A stretch of 64,000 nucleotides of DNA from Caldinitratiruptor microaerophilus (GTDB lineage: Bacteria; Bacillota; Sulfobacillia; Symbiobacteriales; ZC4RG38): the NCBI RefSeq assembly GCF_025999835.1, contig NZ_AP025628.1, positions 1,488,001 to 1,552,000 on the forward strand, written 5' to 3'. The first letter of the stretch is position 1. Each line of letters opens with the position of its first letter. Position numbers and translations under genes: made by a program. Positions 18,354-26,478 of the stretch are shown in pieces. Below the pieces are notes generated by a model. It searched no databases. It worked only from the letters and a program-made list of their open reading frames with translations, and was not told the DNA's origin.

Positions 18354-19112
18354 TCATACCAGCAGGACTTCGATCCCCCGCTCCCGCAGGCCCGACACGA
18401 ACTCGGCCGGCGCCTGCTCCTCCGTCACGACCTTGTGCACCGAGTCGAGGGAGCAGATGAGGGAGAAGCCGACGTAGCCGATCTTCGAGGCATCGGCCAG
18501 CACGATCACCTCCCGCCCGGCCTCGACCATGAGCTTCTTCAGCTCCACCTCGAGCTCGTTCGAATCGGTGAGCCCGTGCTCCAGGTCGATGCCCTTGCAG
18601 GAGAGGAAGACCTTGTCGACGTGGTAGTTGCGCAGGGCCCGCTCGGCCAGGGGGCCGACGAAGGAGAGGGAGCGCTCGCGCACCATGCCCCCGAGGCCGA
18701 TCACAGTGAGGCGGTCCCGCGTCACCAGCTCCTGGGCGACGGGGATCGAGTTCGTCAGGACGGTCACCCGCAGGTTCGGGAACTGGCGTGCCATCTGGAG
18801 GGCCGTGGTGCTCGCGTCGAGGATGCAGGTATCCCCGTCCTCCAGGAGCTGGACCGCGCGGGCCCCGATCCGGGTCTTCGCCTCGACGTTCTTGATGGAC
18901 CGCTCGAGCACCGGGGCCTCGTAGCCCGTGCCACGCAGGCTGACCGCCCCGCCGTGGGTGCGCCGGAGGAGCCCCTCCCGCGCCAGCTGGTCCAGGTCGC
19001 GGCGAATGGTCTCCTCGGTCACGCCGAAGAGGCTCGCCAGTTCGGCGACCCGCACGCTGCCGCGGGTCTCGACCAGGCGCACGATCTGGCTCTTGCGGTC
19101 CAACGCCAGCAC
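18354..19112 (-). CDS. DeoR-family regulator of the rhamnose operon
   Basis: About 252 residues. An N-terminal DeoR helix-turn-helix (VAELASLFGVTEETIRRDL) is followed by the DeoR sensor domain with TNSIPVA and GGMVRERSLSFVGP, which binds a phosphorylated sugar. The GTG at 19112 has GGAG 9 bases upstream, better than the GTG at 19121. Its place between the rhamnose binding protein and aldolase genes matches rhizobial rha operons, where a DeoR protein represses until an intermediate accumulates. A candidate operator is the palindrome at 24098-24116. Confidence 0.88.
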   Translation of the reverse strand: MLALDRKSQIVRLVETRGSVRVAELASLFGVTEETIRRDLDQLAREGLLRRTHGGAVSLRGTGYEAPVLERSIKNVEAKTRIGARAVQLLEDGDTCILDASTTALQMARQFPNLRVTVLTNSIPVAQELVTRDRLTVIGLGGMVRERSLSFVGPLAERALRNYHVDKVFLSCKGIDLEHGLTDSNELEVELKKLMVEAGREVIVLADASKIGYVGFSLICSLDSVHKVVTEEQAPAEFVSGLRERGIEVLLV

Positions 19113-19249
19113 GGGGATCACGCTCCGGGAAGGGGATGGGGCCGGGCCCCGGGGCCGGCGGACGGCCGCGGCGTCCGGGGCCCGGCAGACGTGCAAACGG
19201 GGGTGGTCAAGAGAGGCGGATCCGTGCGAGGGAGGCGGATCCGTGAGGG

Positions 19250-20305
19250 TTAGAAGTTGTAGTTGCCGATGTTCTCCTTCGTGAAGATCGTGGGCGGGCC
19301 GAGCAGGACCTCGTCGCCCTTGACGTCCTTCTCGCCCAGACGGCCGGCCTTGATCTTGCCTTCCTTCAGCTCGCCCTTGACGAGCAGGTCGGCGGCGTAG
19401 ACGGTGAGGTACCCGAGGTCGACGGGGCTCCACAGCACGAAGGAGGGGACCACGCCGCCCTCGACGTAGGGCCGCATGGCGTTCGGGGTGGCGAGGCCGG
19501 TGATGCCGATCTTCCCGGCCATGCCGGCCTGCTTGATCGCCTCGGCGGCGCCGGGCAGGGCCACCGAGGTGATGGCGAAGATGCCCTTGAGGTTCGGGTA
19601 GGCCTTAAGGAGGTCCTGGGTCACCTGGAAGGCGAGCTGCTGGTCCTCCTCGGAGGGCTTCACGTCGACGATCTTCAGGTTCGGGTACTTCTCCTGGACG
19701 TGCTTGCGCATCCACTCCATCCAGGCGTTCTGGTTGGCGGCGGTGAGCGACCCCGTCACGATCGCGGTCTCGCCGCTGTCACCGACCTGCTGGACCATGA
19801 CGTCGACGAGCGTGCGGCCGATGGCCTCCTGGGTCGCCTGGTTGACGAAGAACTCACGGGCCTGCTTGGCGGCGTCGGCGTCAAAGGTGAGGACACGGAT
19901 GCCCTGCTGCTTGGCCTTCTCGAGCACCGGGGCGATCGCCTGGGGGTCGTTCGGGGAGACGGCGATCACGTCGACCTTCTGGGTGATGAAGTTGTCGATC
20001 AGCTCGATCTGCTTGGTGACGTCCGCCTGGGCCGGACCGTTGTAGATGAGCTTGATGCCGAGCTCCTGGGCCGCCTCCTGGGCGCCCTTCTCCACGGCGT
20101 TGAAGTAGTCGATGCCGGCCACCTTCGGAATCATCGCCACGGTGATCTGCTTCTTCTCGCCCGATCCCTGCGCCTGCTGGCCGGACTGCGGTGCGGCCTG
20201 CGCGGCGGGCGCCTGGCCGGAGGACTGGGGCGAGGAGCCGCAGCCGGCGAGCAGGCCCAGAACCAGGGTGAGCGCGGCCGCCCGGATCAGAAGCTTGCGG
20301 GTCAA
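19250..20305 (-). CDS. rhaS: Rhamnose ABC transporter substrate-binding lipoprotein
   Basis: 351 residues. The signal peptide ends in the lipobox LLAGC, then a Ser/Gln/Ala-rich linker and a type-1 (ribose-binding-like) periplasmic fold: ITVAMIPKVAGIDYFNAV, AVSPNDPQAI and TGLATPNAMRPYV. This belongs to the RhaS/AI-2-like branch. The TTG start has GAGGGGG upstream. It feeds the RhaPQT importer encoded just upstream. The AI-2 binding protein LsrB is related, but the catabolic neighbours make rhamnose the expected ligand. Confidence 0.9.
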   Translation of the reverse strand: MTRKLLIRAAALTLVLGLLAGCGSSPQSSGQAPAAQAAPQSGQQAQGSGEKKQITVAMIPKVAGIDYFNAVEKGAQEAAQELGIKLIYNGPAQADVTKQIELIDNFITQKVDVIAVSPNDPQAIAPVLEKAKQQGIRVLTFDADAAKQAREFFVNQATQEAIGRTLVDVMVQQVGDSGETAIVTGSLTAANQNAWMEWMRKHVQEKYPNLKIVDVKPSEEDQQLAFQVTQDLLKAYPNLKGIFAITSVALPGAAEAIKQAGMAGKIGITGLATPNAMRPYVEGGVVPSFVLWSPVDLGYLTVYAADLLVKGELKEGKIKAGRLGEKDVKGDEVLLGPPTIFTKENIGNYNF

Positions 20306-20461
20306 GTGCGGGTACCCCCTCTGTCAGGACTGGGTTGGTCGGAGTTTGCGAGAGGAAACGGGGACACGGGTCCGTGAACCCGTCCGATCACCCCCTCCTG
20401 CGGTGGGCCCGCCCCGGGTGCGGGCCGCCGCGCCCGAGTCCGGCGGGTGGAGACCGGCGCG

Positions 20462-21493
20462 CTACCGGTTCCGCCACACCGTCTGGTTGATGAGGATGGC
20501 CAGGATCAGTGCCGCCCCGAGGGCCACGGTCCGCCACACGGACGGGATCCCGGCCAGGTCGAGACCGTTGCTGATGATGCCGATGAGCAGGAGCCCGAGG
20601 ACGGTGCCGGCGATGCTGCCCTCGCCGCCCGTGATCTTCGTGCCGCCGAGCACCACGGCCGTCACCACGTCGAGCTCCAGGCCGGTGCCGGCGTCGGCCC
20701 GCGCGGTCGCGGTGCGGGCCACCAGGATGAGCGCCGCCAGGGCAGAGAGCAGGCCGGACAGGGTGTAGATCCAGACCTTCACCCTCGCCACCTGGATGCC
20801 GGAGTAACGGGCGGCCGTCTCGTTGAGGCCGAGCGCGAACACCCGGCGGCCGAAGACGGTGCGGGTGAGGAGAACGTGGAAGACCACCGCCAGGACCAGG
20901 AGCACCAGCACCTGCACGGGTACGGGGCCCACGTACCCCTGGCCGATCTCCAGGAACGGGCGAGGGAAGCCCGACACCGGCCGGGCCTGGCTGAGGGCCA
21001 AGGCGAGGCCCCGGTACCCGGTCATGGTGGCCACCGTCACCACGAGCGGCGGGATGCCGAGGCGGGTGATGAAGAGCGCGTTGAGAAGGCCTGCCGCTGC
21101 CCCGGCCACGAGCGCCAGGAGGGCGGCGACCCAGATGTCGACCCCGGCCCGCCAGAGGATGCCCATCACGAGGCCGCTCAGGCCCAGGATGGAACCCACC
21201 GAGAGGTCGATCCCGCCCGTGATGATGATGAGCGTCATGGGCAGGGCGATGATGCCTGTCTCGACCAGGTAGCGCAGGACGTTCATCAAGTTGGCGGCCG
21301 TGAGGAAGTGCGGGGACAGGACCGACATCCCGGCCCCTGCGGCCACGAGCAGGATCGCCAGGAACGTCTCCCTCGGCCACGGGCGCCGGCGCGCCGGCGC
21401 GGCCTGCGGCGCGGCCCCGCCGCCGGGCCGCCTCTGCTGGGGGGTCCCGGACTCCGCCGGGTCGGCCATCGCCATCCTCGCGGTGAGCTTCAT
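20462..21493 (-). CDS. rhaQ: Rhamnose ABC transporter permease RhaQ-like
   Basis: 343 residues of the RbsC/BPD_transp_2 family, about ten helices after a 40-residue polar N-terminus. TLIIITGGIDLSVGS and the AVVLGGTKITGGEGSIAGT loop are typical. The ATG at 21493 follows AGGAGGG by 8 bases and overlaps the stop of the preceding permease (ATGA). It pairs with that permease to form the membrane channel. Confidence 0.9.
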   Translation of the reverse strand: MKLTARMAMADPAESGTPQQRRPGGGAAPQAAPARRRPWPRETFLAILLVAAGAGMSVLSPHFLTAANLMNVLRYLVETGIIALPMTLIIITGGIDLSVGSILGLSGLVMGILWRAGVDIWVAALLALVAGAAAGLLNALFITRLGIPPLVVTVATMTGYRGLALALSQARPVSGFPRPFLEIGQGYVGPVPVQVLVLLVLAVVFHVLLTRTVFGRRVFALGLNETAARYSGIQVARVKVWIYTLSGLLSALAALILVARTATARADAGTGLELDVVTAVVLGGTKITGGEGSIAGTVLGLLLIGIISNGLDLAGIPSVWRTVALGAALILAILINQTVWRNR

Positions 21494-22479
21494 ACTGCCG
21501 CCCTCCTCTGCCCGGCCTGGAGCCGCAGGCTCCGGACGCGCGCCAGGTGGTCCACCACCACGGCGACCAGGATGAGGGCGGCCACCACCACCCGCTCCCA
21601 GAACGCCGAGATCCGCAGGAGCACCATGGCGTTGGCGATCACCCCCATGAGCACCGCGCCCAGGACGGTGCCGGCCACGGTCCCGCTGCCCCCGGCGATG
21701 TTCGTCCCACCGATCACGGCCGCCGCGATGGCGTTCAGCTCCAGACCGAGCCCCGCGGTGGTCTGCACCACCCCGAACCGGGCGGCGAAGAGGGCGGCCG
21801 CCAGGCCGGTGAGCAGGCCAGAGGCGGTGTACACGAAGCCGAGGGTGAGCCGCACGGGCACCCCGGAGAGGCGTGCCGCCTGCGGGTTGCTCCCGGCCGC
21901 GTAGATGCCGCGGCCGAAGGCCGTCCGGTTCAGGAAGAGCCCGACCAGAACGGCCACGGCCAGCAGGATCCAGATCGGGATGGGCAGCCCCAGGACCCGC
22001 CCCTGCCCCAGAACGGTGAAGTTCCTGGGGAGGTTGTAGATCCACTTGCCGCCGGTGATCCCCATCACCAGCCCCCGGTAGACGCTCATCGTCCCGAGGG
22101 TGACGATGATCGGCGGCAGACCCGCCCGCGCCACCAGCAGCCCGTTCAGGAGGCCGGCGGCGCCGCCCGTCAGGGCCGCGGCCACCGTCGCGGCCGGCCA
22201 CCCGAGCCCCTTCTGCGCCACGTAGCCGGCCGCCATGGCGGCCAGGGCCAGGATGGACCCGGCCGAGATGTCGATCCCGCCGGTCAGGATCACCAGGGTC
22301 ATGCCGATCGCCACGATGGCCAGCACCGAGATGTTCAGCAGGATGTCCGTGAGGTTGCGGACCTCCAGGAAGGCGGGCGACGCGAGGCTCAGCGCCGTCC
22401 CGCCAAGGACCAGGACAGCGAGAAGCCCTGCGCCCCGGGAACCCCCGAGCCGGACCACCCACGTGCCCCGTGCGGCCAT
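21490..22479 (-). CDS. rhaP: Rhamnose ABC transporter permease RhaP-like
   Basis: 329 residues, the same fold as the next gene, with TLVILTGGIDISAGS and AVIGGTNIAGGSGTVAGT. The ATG at 22479 (MAARGTW) is chosen because GGGAGGGGAAC precedes it; an upstream in-frame start at 22518 would overlap rhaT. It lies 13 bp after rhaT. Confidence 0.9.
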   Translation of the reverse strand: MAARGTWVVRLGGSRGAGLLAVLVLGGTALSLASPAFLEVRNLTDILLNISVLAIVAIGMTLVILTGGIDISAGSILALAAMAAGYVAQKGLGWPAATVAAALTGGAAGLLNGLLVARAGLPPIIVTLGTMSVYRGLVMGITGGKWIYNLPRNFTVLGQGRVLGLPIPIWILLAVAVLVGLFLNRTAFGRGIYAAGSNPQAARLSGVPVRLTLGFVYTASGLLTGLAAALFAARFGVVQTTAGLGLELNAIAAAVIGGTNIAGGSGTVAGTVLGAVLMGVIANAMVLLRISAFWERVVVAALILVAVVVDHLARVRSLRLQAGQRRAAV

Positions 22480-22492
22480 TCCGTTCCCCTCC

Positions 22493-24055
22493 CTACGCGC
22501 GGATGCCGGCGGAGACATGCGGTCCCGGCTCGCTTCCGGCCGGACGCACCCGGGCAGCGGCGCTGCCCGCCAGGGCGGCCGCCATGATGCGTTCCTGCGT
22601 GGCGCCGGCCCGGTCGAACTCGGCCACCAGGCGGCCGTCGCTCATCACGAGGATGCGGTCGGACATGCCGAGGATCTCCGGCAGGTCGGAGGAGATCATG
22701 AGGATGGCCAGACCCTGCCGCGCGAGGGCGTTCATCTGCACGTAGATCTCCGCCTTGGCGCCCACGTCCACGCCCCGGGTGGGCTCGTCCAGGATCAGCA
22801 CCCGGGGCCGCCCGGCCAGCCATTTCCCCAGCACGACCTTCTGCTGATTGCCGCCCGACAGGGCCAGCGTGGGCTGCTCGGGGCCGGTGCACCGCACCGC
22901 GAGCCGGTCGATCAGGCCCGCGGCGAGGTCCGTCTCCGCCGGCTTCCGGACGAAGCCTCGCCGCGCCAGACGGTCCAGGGTCGCCATGGTCATGTTCTCC
23001 CGGATCGACATCGGCAGGATCAGGCCCTGCAGGTGGCGGTCCTCGGGCACGTACGCGACACCGGCGGCGATCGCGTCGGCCGGGGTGCGGAAGTGCACGG
23101 GCCGGCCGTCGAGGAGGATCTGCCCTTGCTCCGGCCTCGTCACGCCGAAGATCGCCCGGGCCAGCTCGGTGCGCCCCGCCCCGATCAGACCGGCCACGCC
23201 CACGATCTCGCCAGCCCGCACCTGGAAGGAAACGTCGCGGAACTCACCGAGGCGGCTGAGGCCGCGGACCTCCAGGACGACCTCGCCCGGCGGAACGTGC
23301 TCCTTCGGGAACAGCTGGTCGAGGGGGCGTCCCACCATGAGCCGGATGAGCTCGTCCCGGGGCAGCCCGGCCGCCGGGCGGGTGGCCACGTAGCGGCCGT
23401 CGCGCAGGACGGTGATGCGGTCGGCGATCTCGTACACCTCGTCGATCCGGTGGCTGATGAAGACGATGGACACGCCGGCCTCGCGCAGGCGCCGCACGAT
23501 GCGGAAGATCTGCTCCACGTCCTGGGGGGACAGGGAGCCCGTCGGTTCGTCCATGATGAGGACCCGCACGTCGACCGTGAGGGCCCGTGCGATCTCGACG
23601 AGCTGGCGGTGCGCGATGCCCAGGTCGCCGACCCGGGCGTCCAGGTCGACCGACGCCTGCAGCGCGTCCAGGATCTCCCGCGCCTTGCGGCGCATCAGCC
23701 GCCAGTCGATCCAGCCCAGCGGTCCGCGGCGGGGGTACCGGCCCACGAAGAGGTTCTCGAACACGCTCAGGTCCGGGAACAGAGTGGGCTCCTGGTACAC
23801 GATGGAGATCCCCAGCGCCCGGGCCTCCTCCGGGCCGCTGAACCGCACGGCCCGGCCTTCGTACCGGTACTCGCCGGCGTCCGGCTCGTACACGCCGGCC
23901 AGGATCTTCATGAGGGTGGACTTGCCCGCCCCGTTCTCTCCCACGAGGGCGTGGACTTCGCCGGGGTAGAGCGTGAACTCGACGTCCTCCAGCGCCGCCA
24001 CAGGGCCGAATCGCTTGGCCACCCCGCGTAGCTCCAGTCGGTACCCCTCAGGCAT
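22493..24055 (-). CDS. rhaT: Rhamnose ABC transporter ATP-binding protein, tandem domains
   Basis: About 520 residues with two ABC domains as in RbsA/RhaT. The first has Walker A GENGAGKST and Walker B VLIMDEPTGSL. The second has a degenerate Walker A (GLIGAGRTE), but a good signature ALSGGNQQKV and Walker B VLILDEPTRG. The N-terminus MPEGYRLELRGVAKRFG starts at the usual distance from the first strand, so the ATG at 24055 is preferred over a GTG at 24082. It is the first gene of the rhamnose operon. This RhaT is the ABC ATPase, not the E. coli proton symporter of the same name. Confidence 0.92.
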   Translation of the reverse strand: MPEGYRLELRGVAKRFGPVAALEDVEFTLYPGEVHALVGENGAGKSTLMKILAGVYEPDAGEYRYEGRAVRFSGPEEARALGISIVYQEPTLFPDLSVFENLFVGRYPRRGPLGWIDWRLMRRKAREILDALQASVDLDARVGDLGIAHRQLVEIARALTVDVRVLIMDEPTGSLSPQDVEQIFRIVRRLREAGVSIVFISHRIDEVYEIADRITVLRDGRYVATRPAAGLPRDELIRLMVGRPLDQLFPKEHVPPGEVVLEVRGLSRLGEFRDVSFQVRAGEIVGVAGLIGAGRTELARAIFGVTRPEQGQILLDGRPVHFRTPADAIAAGVAYVPEDRHLQGLILPMSIRENMTMATLDRLARRGFVRKPAETDLAAGLIDRLAVRCTGPEQPTLALSGGNQQKVVLGKWLAGRPRVLILDEPTRGVDVGAKAEIYVQMNALARQGLAILMISSDLPEILGMSDRILVMSDGRLVAEFDRAGATQERIMAAALAGSAAARVRPAGSEPGPHVSAGIRA

Positions 24056-24097
24056 CCGCTCGTTCCCCGCTTTCCGACTCACCCGGGGGTGAGCGTT

Positions 24098-24116
24098 TGG
24101 ATTCTGCTGGAATCCA
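24098..24116. promoter_or_regulatory. Candidate rhamnose-operon operator
   Basis: A perfect palindrome with 7-bp arms, TGGATTC-TGCTG-GAATCCA, lies 43 bp upstream of the rhaT start, in an AT-richer stretch (24098-24230) unlike its surroundings. The position suits a repressor site, probably for the DeoR protein of this operon. No clear -35/-10 pair could be assigned. Confidence 0.5.
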
Positions 24117-24440
24117 GTTGTGTTTTATTGGGTTCGTGTTTGACATTCTGCGTTTTGTGTGGTGTTCCTGCTGGGGTTTCAATCGTTTTTGGGGAAGACC
24201 AAATTATGAATGAGAGAACAAGAACATGACTCCGCGTGGGCGCGTAGGGGTCCTGATGCCGTGCTCCGGGGGATCCCAACCGTGGGTGCCTGCCGGCGAG
24301 TTCACGAGCCGCTGTGGCTCGACAACCGCCCCCCCGCAGCGTGCGCGGGCTCGCATGGATAGCCGTAGTCGCCCCCACCTGCCGGTCCAGGCGGTACGGC
24401 CGGTGACGCCGGCGTGTGTGTTCTGGTGGACGGCACGAGT

Positions 24441-24658
24441 CGCAAATCTTGCCAGGCAAGCCGGTGGCTTACCTGTCAAGATTTGCGTTTCTGCCCCCGG
24501 CCGCGGGGGATCGAAGGGGTCTCAGGTACCCTCGGAGGGGGTTGCAGGTGACAGAATGCAATTATTATGTCACACTGATCGCCTCCACGGAGCGGAGTGA
24601 AGGCAGAGGGTCGCAGAACTTGACAGGCAAGCCCAGTACTTTCCTGTCAAGATTTGCG
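24441..24658 (+). repeat. Compound palindromic element, copy 2
   Basis: The 47-bp palindrome at 24441-24487 has arms GCAAATCTTGCCAGGCAAGC and the near complement GCTTACCTGTCAAGATTTGC. A second 47-bp palindrome lies at 24612-24658 (CGCAGAACTTGACAGG to CCTGTCAAGATTTGCG), 171 bp start to start. Between them is a perfect GTGACA-N14-TGTCAC repeat (24548-24573) around an AT-rich core. The layout and several interior words match 1291-1496. Each first palindrome is followed by a GC-rich hairpin. The unit lies between the divergent rhaT and mutasome operons. Confidence 0.75.
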
Positions 24659-24675
24659 TTTTGCTCCCTGGCCGG

Positions 24676-24715
24676 GTGGACCCGCGGCCGCGGGAAGCCA
24701 CGCCGCGGGGTCCAC
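24676..24715. repeat. Inverted repeat between repeat element and mutasome promoter
   Basis: GTGGACCCGCGGC (24676-24688) faces GCCGCGGGGTCCAC (24702-24715), arms matching except for one extra base. It could form a long hairpin or be a protein site; there is no T-run. Confidence 0.55.
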
Positions 24716-24736
24716 CGCCGGTGCATGCCGGAGCCG

Positions 24737-24771
24737 CCATACCGGCGCCGCCATACCGGCACCATACCGGC
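24737..24771 (+). repeat. Three CCATACCGGC direct repeats before the SOS promoter
   Basis: CCATACCGGC occurs at 24737, 24751 and 24762, ending 7 bp before the -35 box of the mutasome promoter. This is a plausible extra regulator site or a simple repeat expansion. Confidence 0.6.
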
Positions 24772-24778
24772 GCCGGCT

Positions 24779-24807
24779 TTGACACGGAGCCGGGGCGGAG
24801 TTATACT
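24779..24807 (+). promoter_or_regulatory. Sigma-70 promoter of the mutasome operon
   Basis: TTGACA (24779-24784), a 17-bp spacer and TATACT (24802-24807) make a near-consensus promoter. The start point would be near 24814, about 80 bases before the imuB-like start codon. Confidence 0.9.
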
Positions 24808-24819
24808 AACGTCACAAGG

Positions 24820-24833
24820 CGAACACCAGTTCG
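24820..24833. promoter_or_regulatory. lexA box: LexA (SOS) box
   Basis: CGAACACCAGTTCG is a GAAC-N4-GTTC palindrome matching the Gram-positive SOS box. It lies just downstream of the predicted start point of a strong promoter, an ideal repression position. It controls genes (imuB-like, dnaE2) that are SOS-induced in other bacteria. Confidence 0.85.
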
Positions 24834-24892
24834 ACATGACCCCGGCCCGGCCTGCGCCGGGCCGGCTGCACCGGGGCATTGGAGGAACTGAC

Positions 24893-26191
24893 ATGGCGGA
24901 GGCGCGCGGGCAGTGGACCGGCTACATCGAGCTGCGGGGGCTGTACGCGGCCGTGCACCGGGGGCAGCGCGGGGGCATCGGCCCGGACACGCCGCTGGTC
25001 GTGCTGCGGGATGGGGCGGCGGCCGACGGCTGCCCGCGCGCCTACCGCCTCGGCCTGCGGCCGGGGATGCCGCGGCGGGAGGTGCTGCACCACGTCCCGG
25101 GCGCCGCCCTGGTCGACTTCGGGGAGGCCGAGTACGGCCCCGCCGGCCGGGCGCTGTGGTCGGCCTGCGCCCGGTACAGCCCGCTCGTCGAGCCCGCGGG
25201 GCCGGACCGGGCCTTCGTGGGGCTGACGGCGCCGGCCGGGGTGCCGCCCCGGGAGGAGGTGGTCTCGCTCCTGCACCACGCCGTCCGGGCCGTGGCGAGG
25301 GCGGCAGGCGTTCCTCCTGCCGAGATCGAGGGGATGGCCGGGCTCGCCCGCTCCAAGCTGGTGGCCCGGGCGGCGCTCCACGCCGCCGGGGAGAGGCGGC
25401 CGGTCGTGGCGGTGCCGGCGGGGCAGGAGGCGGAGTTCCTGTCGCCCTTGCCCGTGGAGGTTCTCTGGAAAGCCCCGCCAGAGGCGATGGACCGCCTGCA
25501 CGCCCTGGGGGTGAAGCGGGTCGGGGAGATCGCCGAGTTCGGGGAGGCGGCGCTGTGGCCGCACTTCGGCCCCCTCGCGCGGGACCTGGTGCGCTGGGCC
25601 CGGGGAGAGGACGGCGAGCCGGTGCGGGCCCTCTGGCCGGAGCGGGCGCATACCTGGCGGCGCGCCTTCCCCGAAGGCGTGGGGTCCGAAGCACTGGTGC
25701 CGGCGCTGGGGCTGGCGGCAGACGCACTTTCGGCCCGGCTGCAGGCCGCCGGCGAGGCCTGCCGGGCCGTGCGCCTGCGCCTGGAGCCCGCCGAAGGGGT
25801 CGCCCGCGCCGGGGAGCGCCGTCTGGCCCGGCCACAGGCGCGGGCGGAGTCGCTGAGGCAGACCCTGCTGGCCCTCTTCCGGGAACTCACGGCGCCGGAC
25901 GCCGGGACCCCCTCCCGCACCTGGATCGCGCTGCAGGCCCAGGTGGCGGACCTGGCGCCCGCGGGGCACCGGCAGCTCGACCTGTGGGGGCAGGCGGGGC
26001 GGGACGAGGAGGCCCGCCGCCGCCTCGCCGAGGCCGTCGCCGCAGGAGGGGAGCGCTTCCCGGTCCGGGTCCTGCGCCGGGGGATGCCGGTGACGGGAAT
26101 CGAGCTGCGGCGCGAGCACATGCTGCACCTGTACGACCCCATGCGCTGGACGCCGGGGGAGCGGGCCACGTGGGAGCGTGCGGCGCGGTGA
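24893..26191 (+). CDS. imuB: ImuB-like catalytically dead Y-family polymerase
   Basis: 432 residues with the shape of a Y-family DNA polymerase: palm/fingers, an HhH-like thumb (VKRVGEIAEFGEAALWPHFG) and a little-finger-like C-terminus. Where active Y polymerases have the metal-binding Asp, this protein reads GYIELRGLYAAVHRGQ, and the S-x-D-E motif is SPLVEPAGPDRAF. The acidic catalytic residues are therefore missing, as in ImuB, the adaptor that brings DnaE2 to the clamp. The ATG at 24893 follows GGAGGAAC. It is the first gene of a LexA-controlled operon and overlaps the next gene by 4 bp. No imuA is in the window. Confidence 0.82.
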   Translation: MAEARGQWTGYIELRGLYAAVHRGQRGGIGPDTPLVVLRDGAAADGCPRAYRLGLRPGMPRREVLHHVPGAALVDFGEAEYGPAGRALWSACARYSPLVEPAGPDRAFVGLTAPAGVPPREEVVSLLHHAVRAVARAAGVPPAEIEGMAGLARSKLVARAALHAAGERRPVVAVPAGQEAEFLSPLPVEVLWKAPPEAMDRLHALGVKRVGEIAEFGEAALWPHFGPLARDLVRWARGEDGEPVRALWPERAHTWRRAFPEGVGSEALVPALGLAADALSARLQAAGEACRAVRLRLEPAEGVARAGERRLARPQARAESLRQTLLALFRELTAPDAGTPSRTWIALQAQVADLAPAGHRQLDLWGQAGRDEEARRRLAEAVAAGGERFPVRVLRRGMPVTGIELRREHMLHLYDPMRWTPGERATWERAAR

Positions 26192-26436
26192 CCCGGCTGG
26201 TCCGGCGGCCGATCCCAACCCCCGAGCGGGACCCCGCGGGGGTGCCGCGGGCCTTCGTGTGGCGCGGGCGGCGCCTGGCGATCGCCGCCGTCCTGGACTC
26301 CTGGCGGGATGCCGGAATCTGGTGGGAAGGAGAGGCCGAGAAAACGTTCTGGCGCGTGCAGGTGGCGGACGGGGGGATCTACGAACTCTGGGAGGACTCC
26401 ACTGGCCGGTGGGCGGTGTACCGGGTCTGGGACTGA
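26188..26436 (+). CDS. DUF6504-like small protein of the mutasome operon
   Basis: 82 residues, with an N-terminal TRLVRRPIPTPERDPAGVPRA and a core RAFVWRGRRLAI, WWEGEAEKTFWRVQVADGG and YELWEDSTGRWAVYRVWD. This Trp-rich small beta protein resembles DUF6504, which I recall from between imuB-like and dnaE2 genes. The GTG start overlaps the imuB stop (GTGA), so it is translationally coupled. Its function is unknown; its place suggests an accessory of damage-induced mutagenesis. Confidence 0.72.
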   Translation: MTRLVRRPIPTPERDPAGVPRAFVWRGRRLAIAAVLDSWRDAGIWWEGEAEKTFWRVQVADGGIYELWEDSTGRWAVYRVWD

Positions 26437-26478
26437 CCGGGTGGCCGGAGGAGGCCGGTGGTCGGAGGAGGAGCCTAC

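Noticed and set aside
24083..24230. A -35/-10 pair for the rhamnose operon (for example TTGAAA with CACAAA at 17 bp)
   Set aside because: The -10 matches only 3 of 6 positions, so I list only the palindrome.
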